Shown: positions 49,131 through 58,652, numbered from the stretch's first letter. The stretch is DNA of 64,000 bases from Streptomyces sp. NBC_01351 (GCF_036237315.1 NZ_CP108356.1:6329501-6393500), one strand, 5' to 3'. The notes: a model not told the origin generated them from the letters alone. A program made the numbers and translations.

Positions 49131-49290
49131 GTCCGCCCCCCGGCGTCGTGGTCCGCGCACCTCATGGGTGAATGCAGTGGTCGAGTGATGCTACCGGGGC
49201 AGCGAGTAACCGGGCGGGTCTCAACCCGGTTGGCATTGATCGTGTGAGTCCCGACCGTCGGCTGGGCGGCGAGCAGCGAGAGCCAGGAAT

Positions 49291-49310
49291 CCCTCTCGTT
49301 CGCGAGGGGG
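49291..49310 (-). terminator. Hairpin after the ABC transporter operon
   Basis: Stem CCCTCTCG (49291-49298) with CGAGGGGG (49303-49310), one G-U, loop TTCG, right after the permease stop on the minus strand, followed by ATTCC. The rest of the 185-nt gap holds nothing I recognise. Confidence 0.6.
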
Positions 49311-49315
49311 AGGAG

Positions 49316-50083
49316 TCAATCCCAGCGGAAGAGGCGCGCAGCGCCACCCAGCCCTAGTACCGCCCAGCAGGTCAGCACGGCCGCGTCGCCCCACGGCAGC
49401 GCGGCCCCGTGCTGGAGCACCTCGCGCAGGCCGTCGGACAGGGCCGAGATGGGCAGCAGGCCCAGTACGGCTTGAACGGTGTCCGGGAACTTCTCCAGCG
49501 GCACGATCACCCCGCCGCCGACCAGCAGCAGCAGGAAGACCAGGTTGGCGGCGGCCAGGGTGATCTCCGCCTTGAGGGTGCCCGCCATCAGCAGCCCCAG
49601 CCCGGAGAAGGCGGCGGTGCCGAGCAGGATCAGCACGCCGACCGACAGCGGGTTCCCCTGCGGGGACCAGCCCAGCGCGAGGGCGATCACCGTCAGCAGG
49701 GCGATCTGGAGCACCTCGGTGACCAGCACCGACAGGGTCTTGGCCGCCATCAGCGCCCAGCGCGGCAGCGGGGAGGCCCCGAGCCGCTTGAGGACCCCGT
49801 AGCGGCGGTCGAAGCCGGTGGCGATGGCCTGGCCGGTGAAGGCGGTGGACATCACGGCGAGGGCCAGGATGCCGGGGGCGAGGAAGTCGACAGACTTCCC
49901 TGCTCCTGTGTCGATGATGTCGACGGCCGAGAACAGGGTCAGCAGGAGCGCCGGGATGATCACGGTCAGCAGCAGCTGCTCCCCGTTGCGCAGCAGCATC
50001 CGGGTCTCCAGTGCCGTCTGCGCGAGGATCATGCGGCCCACGGGCGCGGCCCCCGGGCGGGGGGTGAACGTACCGGCGCTCAT
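49316..50083 (-). CDS. ABC-2 type transporter permease
   Basis: 255 residues with about six membrane helices (LLTVIIPALLLTLFSAVDII, FLAPGILALAVMSTAFTGQAIATGFDRRYGVLKRLGASPLPRW, and a C-terminal cluster). The LRRLGASPLP-type loop is typical of drug-exporting ABC-2 permeases. ATGA overlap with the ATPase gene upstream shows a two-gene exporter. Substrate unknown. Confidence 0.88.
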   Translation of the reverse strand: MSAGTFTPRPGAAPVGRMILAQTALETRMLLRNGEQLLLTVIIPALLLTLFSAVDIIDTGAGKSVDFLAPGILALAVMSTAFTGQAIATGFDRRYGVLKRLGASPLPRWALMAAKTLSVLVTEVLQIALLTVIALALGWSPQGNPLSVGVLILLGTAAFSGLGLLMAGTLKAEITLAAANLVFLLLLVGGGVIVPLEKFPDTVQAVLGLLPISALSDGLREVLQHGAALPWGDAAVLTCWAVLGLGGAARLFRWD

Positions 50084-51006
50084 GCGCGCAGCTCCTTACC
50101 GGTCAGTTCCAGGAAGACGTCTTCGAGGGTGTGCCGCTCCACCGAGAGGCTGTCCGGCATCACGCCGTGCTGCGCGCACCAGGAGGCGACGGTGGCCAGC
50201 AGCTGCGGGTGGACGTCGCCGGTGACCCGGTAGACGCCCGGCGTGAGCTCGGCGGCCTCGGTGCCGTCGGGCAGAGCCTTGAGCAGCGAGGCGAGGTCGA
50301 GGGAGGGGCGGCCGGTGAAGCGCAGGGTGTTCTCGGCGCCGCCCCGGCACAGCTGCTCGGGGCTGCCGTGGACGATGACCTTGCCCGCGTCCACGATGGC
50401 GACCTCGTCCGAGAGCTGCTCGGCCTCGTCCATGTGGTGGGTGGTGAGGACGACGGTCACCCCGTCGGCCCGCAGTTCCCGTACGAGTTCCCAGGTCGCG
50501 CGGCGGGCCTGCGGGTCCAGGCCGGCGGTGGGCTCGTCCAGGAAGACCAGCTCGGGGCGGCCGACCACGGCCATGGCCAGGGCCAGGCGCTGCTGCTGGC
50601 CGCCGGAGAGCCGACGGTAGGGGGTGCGCCCGCAGCCGCCGAGGCCGAGGCGTTCCACCAGGGGGTCCACATCGAGCGGGTGGGCGTACAGCTTGGCCAT
50701 GTGGCGCAGCATCTCGACGGCGCGGGCCCCGGAGTAGACGCCTCCGGACTGGAGCATCACGCCGATCCGGGGGCGCAGCGCCTCGGCCTGGGCGACCGGG
50801 TCGAGGCCGAGGACACGGACGGTGCCGGCGTCCGGGCGGCGGTAGCCCTCGCAGGTTTCCACAGTGGTCGTCTTGCCCGCGCCGTTGGGACCGAGGACCG
50901 CGGTGACGGAGGCCCTCCGGACGGTGAGGTCCAGTCCGTCCACCGCTGTTCTGGGGCCGTACCGCTTCACCAGTCCGCGGATCTCCACGGCGGGGTCGTT
51001 GCTCAT
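50080..51006 (-). CDS. ABC transporter ATP-binding protein
   Basis: 308 residues. Walker A GPNGAGKTTT, Q-loop GVMLQSGGVYSGARAVEML, signature RLSGGQQQRLALAMAV, Walker B LVFLDEPTAGLDP, H-loop VVLTTHHMDEAEQL, then a ~90-residue C-terminal extension (DrrA-like) to the stop. ATG at 51006. Coupled by 4-nt overlap to the permease downstream. Confidence 0.92.
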   Translation of the reverse strand: MSNDPAVEIRGLVKRYGPRTAVDGLDLTVRRASVTAVLGPNGAGKTTTVETCEGYRRPDAGTVRVLGLDPVAQAEALRPRIGVMLQSGGVYSGARAVEMLRHMAKLYAHPLDVDPLVERLGLGGCGRTPYRRLSGGQQQRLALAMAVVGRPELVFLDEPTAGLDPQARRATWELVRELRADGVTVVLTTHHMDEAEQLSDEVAIVDAGKVIVHGSPEQLCRGGAENTLRFTGRPSLDLASLLKALPDGTEAAELTPGVYRVTGDVHPQLLATVASWCAQHGVMPDSLSVERHTLEDVFLELTGKELRA

Positions 51007-51094
51007 GGGGGATGAGTCTACGGAGCCGGGTGGGGGGTCCTAGGTCCCGGGGGCGCAAGGGTCACGGGCCCGCGCATCGATGACCTTTTCGCGC

Positions 51095-51122
51095 GGTCCG
51101 GGCGCGGCCCGGACCCTAGCGT
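51095..51122 (+). promoter_or_regulatory. Inverted repeat next to a -10 element of the FNT gene
   Basis: GGTCCGGGC (51095-51103) and GCCCGGACC (51107-51115) form a perfect 9-bp inverted repeat, followed by TAGCGT (51117-51122). It overlaps where the -35 would be, so it may be an operator; start of transcription is predicted near 51129. Confidence 0.45.
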
Positions 51123-51221
51123 TGAAGGAACAGCATCGCTCAGAACGTCGAAGCCACCTCGGGACAGGCCGAGCACAAGGCCCACGACCTGGGGCATCCG
51201 CCGCGATTCTTCGTTTCGGCG

Positions 51222-51917
51222 GTGCTCGCGGGGGCGTACATCGCCATCGGCGAGGTGCTGCTGCTGGTGGCGGTCTCGCCGTTCGTGGCCAACGGTTCGG
51301 CGGCGGTGAAGCTGCTGGAGGGCGCGGTCTTCCCGATCGCCCTGACCATCGTGATGTTCGCCGGTGCGCAGCTCTTCACGAGCAACGTGATGGTGATGCT
51401 GGTCGGCGCGCTGTCCGGCCGGACCGGGGTCGGGCACCTGCTGTCCTCGTGGGCCCTGTGCCTGGCCGGCAACCTGCTGGGGGCCTTTGCCTTCGGGGCG
51501 ATGGTGCACGCCTCCGGGGTGACCTCCACGCCGTCCGCGCGGGCCATGCTCACCGAGATGGTCCACGGGAAGATCGCGCTGAGCGGCGGACAGCTCTTCT
51601 GGCGTGCGGTGCTGTGCAACATGCTCGTCTGCCTGGGCATCTGGATGTTCACCCGGGCCCGGGGAGATGGCGCGAAGATCTTCGTGCTGTGGCTGCCCGT
51701 GGCGGTATTCGTCGCCGTGGGATTCGAACACTGCGTTGCGAACATGGCCCTTTTCAGCCTCGCGATCCTGGATGGCCCAGTGTCGTTCGGTGATCTTTTC
51801 CGGAACCTGATGTTCACCGTGCCGGGAAACATCGTGGGCGGAGGACTGCTGGTGGGAGCCGTTTACTGGTTCGCCGGAGGGGCCAGACGAGAAGGCGGAC
51901 TGTTTGCCTCCGAATAA
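51222..51917 (+). CDS. Formate/nitrite transporter (FNT) family protein
   Basis: 231 residues from GTG at 51222; six hydrophobic helices of the FNT pentameric channel fold (FAGAQLFTSNVMVMLVGAL, KIALSGGQLFWRAVLCNMLVCLGIWM, VAVGFEHCVANMALF with the conserved central His region). Coding clearly continues upstream of 51222 in frame (IAQNVEATSGQAEHKAHDLGHPPRFFVSA) back to a stop at 51123, without ATG, GTG or TTG. The ATC at 51135 with GAAGGAA before it may be the true start; starting at 51222 would cut the first helix. Carries formate, nitrite or a related anion. Confidence 0.8.
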   Translation: MLAGAYIAIGEVLLLVAVSPFVANGSAAVKLLEGAVFPIALTIVMFAGAQLFTSNVMVMLVGALSGRTGVGHLLSSWALCLAGNLLGAFAFGAMVHASGVTSTPSARAMLTEMVHGKIALSGGQLFWRAVLCNMLVCLGIWMFTRARGDGAKIFVLWLPVAVFVAVGFEHCVANMALFSLAILDGPVSFGDLFRNLMFTVPGNIVGGGLLVGAVYWFAGGARREGGLFASE

Positions 51918-52005
51918 CTCTGCGTCGATAAATAAGGTAACCCTTAGTGATGGATGCCACCAGGAGTGGCCTCCGTCACGGCTTGTCGGGGCTCGGTTAA
52001 TTACG

Positions 52006-52019
52006 CAACAATGGCGTTG
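52006..52019. promoter_or_regulatory. SufR operator CAAC-N6-GTTG
   Basis: CAAC (52006-52009), AATGGC, GTTG (52016-52019) match the SufR binding site known from cyanobacteria. It overlaps the sufR GTG start (52019) and lies next to TTAATTA (51997-52003), a possible -10. Confidence 0.75.
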
Positions 52020-52780
52020 TGAAATACGGCGAACGGCAGACGGAGATCCCCCAGGGGGAGCTCGCCACCGGGGAGCGGTCAACCCGCAACCGCGTGGCGC
52101 GCTCGATCCTGGACCACGGTCCGTCCACCGTCGCCGACCTCGCCCAGCGTCTCGGCCTCACCCAGGCCGCCGTCCGCCGCCACCTCGACACGCTCGTCAC
52201 CGACGACGTGGTCGCATCCCGTGAGCAGCGTGTGTACGGCGCACGCACCCGGGGTCGGCCCGCCAAGGTCTTCGCGCTCACCGACTGCGGCCGCGACGCC
52301 TTCGACCAGTCCTACGACACGCTCGCCGCGGACGCCCTGCGCTGGATCGCGCAGTCCGTCGGCGGAGGCGAGGAGGGGGAGGCGGCAGTCGCCGCCTTCG
52401 CCAGGGCCCGGATGGAGACGCAGGCGCGGAGCTACCGGGAAGCCGTCGACGCGGCCGCCCCGGCGGAGCGCACGGAGGCCCTTGCCAGGGCGTTGACCGC
52501 GGACGGGTACGCTGCTACGGCGAAGAGCGCTCCCGGTCCGCACAGCGGTGAACAGCTCTGTCAGCACCACTGCCCGGTCGCACATGTCGCCGAGCAGTTC
52601 CCGCAGCTCTGCGAGGCGGAGACCGAGGTCTTCTCCCGTCTGCTCGGGACACATGTGCAGCGGCTCGCCACGATCGCCCACGGCGACGGGGTGTGCACCA
52701 CGTTCATTCCGCGTAGCGCGAGCGCCACACAGACCGACACATCAGTATCTGCAAGTACGGCCGGGAGGAACCCCGCATGA
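52019..52780 (+). CDS. sufR: Fe-S-responsive repressor SufR
   Basis: 253-residue winged-helix regulator. DNA-binding domain at about 20-85 ([30 protein letters not shown]). The Fe-S cluster site has Cys181, Cys185 and Cys198 ([18 protein letters not shown]) plus Cys226; the spacing equals that reported for actinobacterial SufR, where three of these bind a [4Fe-4S] cluster. The last ~22 residues are Ser/Thr/Ala-rich. GTG start overlaps its own operator. The 3' end overlaps sufB by 4 nt, so the repressor is part of the operon it controls. Confidence 0.93.
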   Translation: MKYGERQTEIPQGELATGERSTRNRVARSILDHGPSTVADLAQRLGLTQAAVRRHLDTLVTDDVVASREQRVYGARTRGRPAKVFALTDCGRDAFDQSYDTLAADALRWIAQSVGGGEEGEAAVAAFARARMETQARSYREAVDAAAPAERTEALARALTADGYAATAKSAPGPHSGEQLCQHHCPVAHVAEQFPQLCEAETEVFSRLLGTHVQRLATIAHGDGVCTTFIPRSASATQTDTSVSASTAGRNPA

Positions 52781-54192
52781 CCACGGAGACTGCTCACCCT
52801 GAGCTCGATGGCCTGGGCACCTACGAATACGGCTGGGCCGACTCCGACGCGGCCGGCGCCGCTGCCAAGCGGGGTCTGTCCGAGGAAGTCGTCCGCGACA
52901 TCTCGGCGAAGAAGTCCGAGCCGGAGTGGATGCTGAACCTCCGCCTCAAGGGCCTCAAGCTGTTCGGGAAGAAGCCCATGCCGAACTGGGGTTCCGACCT
53001 CTCGGGCATCGACTTCGACAACATCAAGTACTTCGTGCGTTCCACCGAGAAGCAGGCCGCTTCCTGGGAGGACCTGCCGGAGGACATCAAGAACACGTAC
53101 GACAAGCTCGGCATCCCCGAGGCGGAGAAGCAGCGCCTCGTCGCCGGTGTCGCGGCCCAGTACGAGTCCGAGGTCGTCTACCACCAGATCCGTGAGGACC
53201 TGGAGGAGCAGGGCGTCATCTTCCTCGACACGGACACCGCGCTGAAGGAGCACCCGGAGCTCTTCCAGGAGTACTTCGGCACGGTCATCCCGGTCGGCGA
53301 CAACAAGTTCGCCTCGCTGAACACCGCCGTGTGGTCGGGCGGCTCGTTCATCTACGTCCCCAAGGGCGTCAAGGTCGACATCCCGCTCCAGGCCTACTTC
53401 CGTATCAACACGGAGAACATGGGCCAGTTCGAGCGGACGCTGATCATCGTGGACGAGGACGCCTACGTCCACTACGTCGAGGGCTGCACCGCCCCGATCT
53501 ACTCCTCGGACTCGCTGCACAGCGCCGTGGTCGAGATCATCGTGAAGAAGGGCGGCCGCTGCCGCTACACGACGATCCAGAACTGGTCGAACAACGTCTA
53601 CAACCTGGTCACCAAGCGCGCCGTGGCGTACGAGGGCGCGACCATGGAGTGGATCGACGGCAACATCGGTTCCAAGGTCACCATGAAGTACCCGGCCGTC
53701 TACCTGATGGGCGAGCACGCCAAGGGCGAGACGCTGTCCATCGCCTTCGCGGGCGAGGGCCAGCACCAGGACGCCGGCTCCAAGATGGTCCACATGGCGC
53801 CGAACACCTCCTCGAACATCGTCTCCAAGTCGGTGGCCCGAGGCGGCGGCCGGACCTCGTACCGAGGCCTGGTCGAGATCGGTGAGGGTGCCCACGGCTC
53901 GAAGTCCAACGTGCTGTGTGACGCGCTCCTGGTCGACACGATCTCCCGCTCGGACACGTACCCCTACGTGGACGTGCGCGAGGACGACGTCTCCATGGGC
54001 CACGAGGCCACGGTCTCCAAGGTCTCCGACGACCAGCTCTTCTACCTGATGCAGCGCGGCCTCACCGAGTTCGAGGCCATGGCCATGATCGTGCGCGGCT
54101 TCGTCGAGCCGATCGCGAAGGAGCTGCCGATGGAGTACGCGCTGGAGCTCAACCGGCTGATCGAGCTGCAGATGGAGGGCTCGGTCGGTTAG
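52777..54192 (+). CDS. sufB: Fe-S cluster assembly scaffold SufB
   Basis: 471-residue scaffold of the SufBC2D complex, on which clusters are built. Beta-helix core and the conserved [24 protein letters not shown] and [17 protein letters not shown] ([23 protein letters not shown]) segments, plus [19 protein letters not shown]. The ATG at 52777 has GGAGG eight nt before it and overlaps the sufR stop. Confidence 0.97.
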   Translation: MTTETAHPELDGLGTYEYGWADSDAAGAAAKRGLSEEVVRDISAKKSEPEWMLNLRLKGLKLFGKKPMPNWGSDLSGIDFDNIKYFVRSTEKQAASWEDLPEDIKNTYDKLGIPEAEKQRLVAGVAAQYESEVVYHQIREDLEEQGVIFLDTDTALKEHPELFQEYFGTVIPVGDNKFASLNTAVWSGGSFIYVPKGVKVDIPLQAYFRINTENMGQFERTLIIVDEDAYVHYVEGCTAPIYSSDSLHSAVVEIIVKKGGRCRYTTIQNWSNNVYNLVTKRAVAYEGATMEWIDGNIGSKVTMKYPAVYLMGEHAKGETLSIAFAGEGQHQDAGSKMVHMAPNTSSNIVSKSVARGGGRTSYRGLVEIGEGAHGSKSNVLCDALLVDTISRSDTYPYVDVREDDVSMGHEATVSKVSDDQLFYLMQRGLTEFEAMAMIVRGFVEPIAKELPMEYALELNRLIELQMEGSVG

Positions 54193-54251
54193 TCCCGACC
54201 GCCCCGTCCGCAGCACATTCTTTGACGAAGGAAGAGAGCAAGACGACAGCC

Positions 54252-55430
54252 ATGGCTGAGGCTCAGAACATTCCGGCGGGCTCCACCACCGCCGGCGCGA
54301 TCGCGGTGGCCGCCGAGTCCACCGTCGCCACCCGGATGAGCGCGCCCCCGTCCTTCGACGTGGCCGACTTCCCGGTTCCGCACGGCCGCGAGGAGGAGTG
54401 GCGGTTCACCCCGCTGGCCCGCCTCAAGGGTCTGCACGACGGCACCGCGGTCGCCAACGGCACCATGAAGGCCCAGATCGACGCGCCCGAGGGCGTGACG
54501 ATCGAGTCCGTCGAGCGCGGCGACGAGCGGATCGGCAAGGCCGGCACCCCCGTCGACCGGGTCTCCGCGCAGGCGTTCTCCTCGTTCGCCAAGGCCACGG
54601 TCGTCACCGTGCCCAAGGAGACCGTGCTCGACGAGCCGATCCGCGTCGCGCTGCACGGTGAGGGCGGTACGACCTTCGGTCACACCGTCTTCGACATCAA
54701 GCCGTTCGCCGAGGCGATCATCGTGATCGACCACACGGGCGACGGCGTGCGCGCCGCCAACGTCGACATCCTCGTCGGCGACGGCGCCAAGGTGACCTTC
54801 GTGTCCGTGCAGGACTGGGACGACACCGCCGTCCACACTTCGCAGCACAACGCCCTGGTCGGCCGCGACGCCAGCTTCAAGTCCGTGGCCGTCACCTTCG
54901 GCGGCGACCTGGTCCGCCTGCACCCGCGCATCGCCTACGCGGGCCCCGGCGGCGAAGCCGAGATGCTCGGGCTCTACTTCACGGACGCCGGCCAGCACCA
55001 GGAGCACCGCCTCCTGGTCACGCACGACGCCCCGCACTGCAAGTCGAACGTGGTCTACAAGGGCGCGCTCCAGGGCCAGGACGCCCACGCCGTCTGGATC
55101 GGTGACGTGCTCATCGAGAAGACCGCCGAGGGCACCGACACCTACGAGATGAACCGCAACCTCGTCCTCACGGACGGCGCGCGGGTCGACTCGGTGCCGA
55201 ACCTGGAGATCGAGACCGGCGAGATCGTCGGCGCCGGCCACGCCTCCGCCACCGGCCGCTTCGACGACGAGCAGCTCTTCTACCTGCAGTCCCGTGGCAT
55301 CCCGGCCGACGAGGCCCGCCGCCTAGTCGTGCGTGGCTTCTTCGCCGAGCTCGTCCAGCAGATCGGTGTCGCGGACGTCGAGGAACGCCTGATCGCGAAG
55401 ATCGAGGCCGAGCTGGCGGCGGCGGTCTGA
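54252..55430 (+). CDS. sufD: Fe-S cluster assembly protein SufD
   Basis: 392-residue partner of SufB with the same beta-helix fold. PHGREEEWRFTPLARLKGLHDGT, TGDGVRAANVDILVGDGAKVTFVSVQDWD, DAPHCKSNVVYKGALQGQDAHAVWIGDVLI and GHASATGRFDDEQLFYLQSRGI are family segments. ATG at 54252; AAGGAAG lies about 18 nt upstream, so the spacing is poor and a TTG at 54222 remains possible. Its TGA shares one base with the next ATG. Confidence 0.95.
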   Translation: MAEAQNIPAGSTTAGAIAVAAESTVATRMSAPPSFDVADFPVPHGREEEWRFTPLARLKGLHDGTAVANGTMKAQIDAPEGVTIESVERGDERIGKAGTPVDRVSAQAFSSFAKATVVTVPKETVLDEPIRVALHGEGGTTFGHTVFDIKPFAEAIIVIDHTGDGVRAANVDILVGDGAKVTFVSVQDWDDTAVHTSQHNALVGRDASFKSVAVTFGGDLVRLHPRIAYAGPGGEAEMLGLYFTDAGQHQEHRLLVTHDAPHCKSNVVYKGALQGQDAHAVWIGDVLIEKTAEGTDTYEMNRNLVLTDGARVDSVPNLEIETGEIVGAGHASATGRFDDEQLFYLQSRGIPADEARRLVVRGFFAELVQQIGVADVEERLIAKIEAELAAAV

Positions 55431-55747
55431 TGACGTACATCAAGGCCTGCACGCTGAGCGAGCTGGAGGAGAACACCCCCAAGCGGGTGGAACTCGACGG
55501 CACGCCGGTGTCCATCGTCTCCACCGAGGGCGAGGTGTTCGCGATCAACGACATCTGCTCGCACGCGAACGTCTCCCTCTCGGAGGGTGAGGTCGAGGAC
55601 TGCCAGATCGAGTGCTGGCTGCACGGGTCGGCTTTCGACCTGCGCACCGGCAAGCCTTCCGGTCTGCCCGCGACGCGCCCCGTACCCGTATACCCCGTAA
55701 AGATCGAAGGGGACGACGTGCTCGTCTCCCTCACCCAGGAGTCCTGA
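55430..55747 (+). CDS. Rieske-type ferredoxin in the suf operon
   Basis: 105-residue small soluble Rieske protein of the non-haem iron oxygenase ferredoxin type. Cluster motifs CSHANVSLSEG and CWLHGSAFD each give Cys and His. No signal peptide, so it acts in the cytosol. TGATG overlap with sufD and seven nt before sufC; probably donates electrons for cluster assembly, which is inference from position. Confidence 0.92.
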   Translation: MTYIKACTLSELEENTPKRVELDGTPVSIVSTEGEVFAINDICSHANVSLSEGEVEDCQIECWLHGSAFDLRTGKPSGLPATRPVPVYPVKIEGDDVLVSLTQES

Positions 55748-55754
55748 GGTATCC

Positions 55755-56522
55755 ATGGCAACGCTTGAAATCCACGACCTGCACGTCTCCGTCGAGGCCG
55801 AGAACGGCGCCCGCGAGATCCTCAAGGGCGTCGACCTCACCGTCAAGCAGGGTGAGACGCACGCCATCATGGGTCCGAACGGCTCCGGCAAGTCCACCCT
55901 CGCGTACTCGCTCGCCGGTCACCCGAAGTACACCATCACCGGTGGCACCGTGACCCTCGACGGCGAAGACGTCCTGGAGATGTCCGTCGACGAGCGCGCC
56001 CGCGCCGGCCTGTTCCTCGCCATGCAGTACCCGGTCGAGGTCCCCGGCGTCTCGGTCTCCAACTTCCTGCGCACCTCGGCCACCGCCATCCGCGGCGAGG
56101 CGCCGAAGCTGCGTACCTGGGTGAAGGAGGTCAAGTCCGCGATGGAGCAGCTCCAGATGGACCCGGCCTTCGCCGAGCGCAACGTCAACGAGGGATTCTC
56201 CGGCGGTGAGAAGAAGCGCCACGAGATCCTCCAGCTGGAGCTCCTGAAGCCGAAGATCGCGATCCTCGACGAGACCGACTCCGGCCTCGACGTGGACGCC
56301 CTGCGTCAGGTCTCCGAGGGCGTCAACCGCGTCCACGCGACGGGCGAGGTCGGCACGCTGCTGATCACGCACTACACGCGGATCCTCCGCTACATCAAGC
56401 CCGACTTCGTCCACGTCTTCTCCGAGGGCCGCATCGCCGAGTCCGGTGGCGCCGAGCTCGCCGACAAGCTGGAGGCGGAAGGCTACGAGTCGTACAGCAC
56501 GAAGGGTGGCGCGACCGCGTGA
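55755..56522 (+). CDS. sufC: SufC ATPase
   Basis: 255-residue ABC-type ATPase of the SufBCD complex. Walker A GPNGSGKST, Q-loop MQYPVEVPGVSVSNFL, signature FSGGEKKRHEILQ, Walker B IAILDETDSGLDVDAL. No membrane domain, as expected. GTGA overlap with sufS. Confidence 0.97.
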   Translation: MATLEIHDLHVSVEAENGAREILKGVDLTVKQGETHAIMGPNGSGKSTLAYSLAGHPKYTITGGTVTLDGEDVLEMSVDERARAGLFLAMQYPVEVPGVSVSNFLRTSATAIRGEAPKLRTWVKEVKSAMEQLQMDPAFAERNVNEGFSGGEKKRHEILQLELLKPKIAILDETDSGLDVDALRQVSEGVNRVHATGEVGTLLITHYTRILRYIKPDFVHVFSEGRIAESGGAELADKLEAEGYESYSTKGGATA

Positions 56523-57775
56523 TTCAGTTGCCTGGCCTCCTCGACATCGAGGCGATCCGCAAGGACTTCCCCCTGCTGGATCGTGTGGTCCACGACGGGA
56601 AGAAGATCGTTTACCTGGACAACGCTGCGACCTCGCAGAAGCCGCGCCAGGTGCTCGATGCGCTGAACGAGTACTACGAGCAGCACAACGCCAACGTCCA
56701 CCGTGGCGTGCACGTGCTCGCCGAGGAGGCCACGGCACTGTACGAGGGCGCCCGCGACAAGGTCGCCGCCTTCATCAACGCGCCGAGCCGCGACGAGGTG
56801 ATCTTCACCAAGAACGCCTCGGAGTCGCTCAACCTGGTCGCGAACATGCTCGGCTGGGCGGACGAGCCCTACCGGGTCGACCGCGAGACCGAGATCGCCA
56901 TCACGGAGATGGAGCACCACTCCAACATCGTCCCGTGGCAGCTGCTCTCGCAGCGCACCGGCGCGAAGCTGAAGTGGTTCGGCCTCACCGACGACGGCCG
57001 GCTCGACCTGTCCAACATCGAAGAGGTCATCACGGAGAAGACGAAGATCGTCTCCTTCACGCTGGTCTCCAACATCATGGGCACGATCAACCCGGTCGAG
57101 GCGATCGTCCGGCGCGCGCAGGAAGTCGGCGCGCTGGTCCTGATCGACGCCTCGCAGGCCGCTCCGCACATGCCGCTGGACGTCCAGGCCCTCGGCGCCG
57201 ACTTCGTGGCCTTCACCGGCCACAAGATGTGCGGCCCGACCGGCATCGGCGTCCTCTGGGGCCGCCAGGAGCTCCTGGAGGACCTGCCGCCGTTCCTCGG
57301 CGGCGGCGAGATGATCGAGACCGTGTCGATGCACGCCTCGACGTACGCCCCGGCGCCTCACAAGTTCGAGGCGGGTACGCCCCCGATCGCCCAGGCCGTC
57401 GGCCTCGGCGCGGCCGTGGACTACCTCACCGCGATCGGCATGGACAAGATCGCCGCTCACGAGCACGCGATCACCGAGTACGCGGTCAAGCGCCTCCTGG
57501 AGGTGCCCGACCTGCGGATCATCGGCCCGACCACGGCCGAGGACCGCGGTGCCGCGATCTCGTTCGTCCTGGGTGACATCCACCCGCACGACGTCGGCCA
57601 GGTGCTGGACGAGCAGGGCATCGCCGTACGGGTGGGACACCACTGCGCGCGCCCCGTCTGCCTGCGCTACGGAATTCCGGCGACGACGCGAGCGTCTTTC
57701 TACCTGTACTCCTCTCCCGCGGAGGTCGACGCACTGATCGACGGGCTGGAGCACGTACGGAACTTCTTCGGCTGA
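56519..57775 (+). CDS. sufS: Cysteine desulfurase SufS
   Basis: 418-residue PLP enzyme removing sulfur from cysteine as a persulfide. LDNAATSQKPRQVLDAL, the PLP-binding FTGHKMCGPTGIGVLWGR with the Schiff-base Lys, and the persulfide loop VGHHCARPVCLRYG. GTG at 56519 overlapping sufC. Hands sulfur to SufU, encoded 25 nt after. Confidence 0.97.
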   Translation: MIQLPGLLDIEAIRKDFPLLDRVVHDGKKIVYLDNAATSQKPRQVLDALNEYYEQHNANVHRGVHVLAEEATALYEGARDKVAAFINAPSRDEVIFTKNASESLNLVANMLGWADEPYRVDRETEIAITEMEHHSNIVPWQLLSQRTGAKLKWFGLTDDGRLDLSNIEEVITEKTKIVSFTLVSNIMGTINPVEAIVRRAQEVGALVLIDASQAAPHMPLDVQALGADFVAFTGHKMCGPTGIGVLWGRQELLEDLPPFLGGGEMIETVSMHASTYAPAPHKFEAGTPPIAQAVGLGAAVDYLTAIGMDKIAAHEHAITEYAVKRLLEVPDLRIIGPTTAEDRGAAISFVLGDIHPHDVGQVLDEQGIAVRVGHHCARPVCLRYGIPATTRASFYLYSSPAEVDALIDGLEHVRNFFG

Positions 57776-57800
57776 CGAGGACGAGGACGACGAGGACGCT

Positions 57801-58262
57801 GTGAAGCTGGATTCGATGTACCAGGAACTGATCCTGGACCACTACAAGCACCCGCACGGGCGCGGCCTGCGCGACGGCGACGCCGAGGTGCACCACGTCA
57901 ATCCGACGTGCGGCGACGAGATCACGCTGCGCGTGAAGTACGACGGGGAGACGCTCACCGACGTCTCCTACGAGGGCCAGGGCTGCTCCATCAGCCAGGC
58001 CAGCGCGTCCGTACTGAACGAGCTGCTCGTGGGCAAGGAACTGGCCGAGGCGCAGAAGATCCAGGCTGTCTTCCTGGAGATGATGCAGTCCAAGGGCAAG
58101 ATCGAACCCGACGAGGCCATGGAAGAGGTGCTGGAGGACGCGGTCGCGTTCGTCGGCGTCTCCAAGTACCCGGCTCGCGTGAAGTGTGCTCTGCTGAGTT
58201 GGATGGCGTGGAAGGACGCGACGGCCCAGGCTCTGGGCGACGCGGAGAGGAAGACGGCATGA
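57801..58262 (+). CDS. sufU: SufU sulfur-transfer protein
   Basis: 153-residue SUF-type NifU-like protein that takes persulfide sulfur from SufS. Conserved cysteines in NPTCGDEITL, GQGCSISQASASV and ARVKCALLSW, with Asp in the first motif, form the zinc site. GTG at 57801 preceded by GAGGACGAGGACG repeats. ATGA overlap with the following gene. Confidence 0.95.
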   Translation: MKLDSMYQELILDHYKHPHGRGLRDGDAEVHHVNPTCGDEITLRVKYDGETLTDVSYEGQGCSISQASASVLNELLVGKELAEAQKIQAVFLEMMQSKGKIEPDEAMEEVLEDAVAFVGVSKYPARVKCALLSWMAWKDATAQALGDAERKTA

Positions 58263-58603
58263 CCGAGAACGCGACGCCCGAGGCGTCGATCAAGCCGGCC
58301 ACCGAGGAAGAGGTCCGCGAGGCCCTCTATGACGTGGTCGACCCCGAGCTGGGCATCGACGTCGTCAATCTGGGCCTGATCTACGGCATCCACATCGACG
58401 ACGCGAACATCGCCACCCTCGACATGACCCTGACCTCGGCGGCCTGCCCGCTGACGGACGTCATCGAGGACCAGGCGAAGTCGGCGACGGACGGCATCGT
58501 CAACGAACTTCGCATCAACTGGGTCTGGATGCCCCCGTGGGGCCCGGACAAGATCACGGACGATGGTCGTGAGCAGCTCCGCGCGCTCGGCTTCAACGTC
58601 TGA
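58259..58603 (+). CDS. MIP18/DUF59-family Fe-S assembly factor (SufT-like)
   Basis: 114-residue MIP18-family protein involved in Fe-S cluster maturation or carriage. VREALYDVVDPELGIDVVNLGLIYGI and MTLTSAACPLTDVIEDQ, with the conserved Cys, then WVWMPPWGPDKITDDGREQLRALGF. Last gene of suf; ended by the hairpin at 58619-58652. A SufT label is plausible. Confidence 0.93.
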   Translation: MTENATPEASIKPATEEEVREALYDVVDPELGIDVVNLGLIYGIHIDDANIATLDMTLTSAACPLTDVIEDQAKSATDGIVNELRINWVWMPPWGPDKITDDGREQLRALGFNV

Positions 58604-58618
58604 CCGACGTGTACATGT

Positions 58619-58652
58619 GAGGGCCCCCGGCACGGTCGTGCCGGGGGCCCTC
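58619..58652 (+). terminator. Terminator of the suf operon
   Basis: Perfect 16-bp stem GAGGGCCCCCGGCACG (58619-58634) with CGTGCCGGGGGCCCTC (58637-58652); two-nt loop, then CCTGTTCT. Confidence 0.88.

Noticed and set aside
51933..51950. Iron box (IdeR/DmdR) upstream of sufR
   Set aside because: TAAGGTAACCCTTAGTGA matches only the left half of the consensus; the right half lacks ACCTA.
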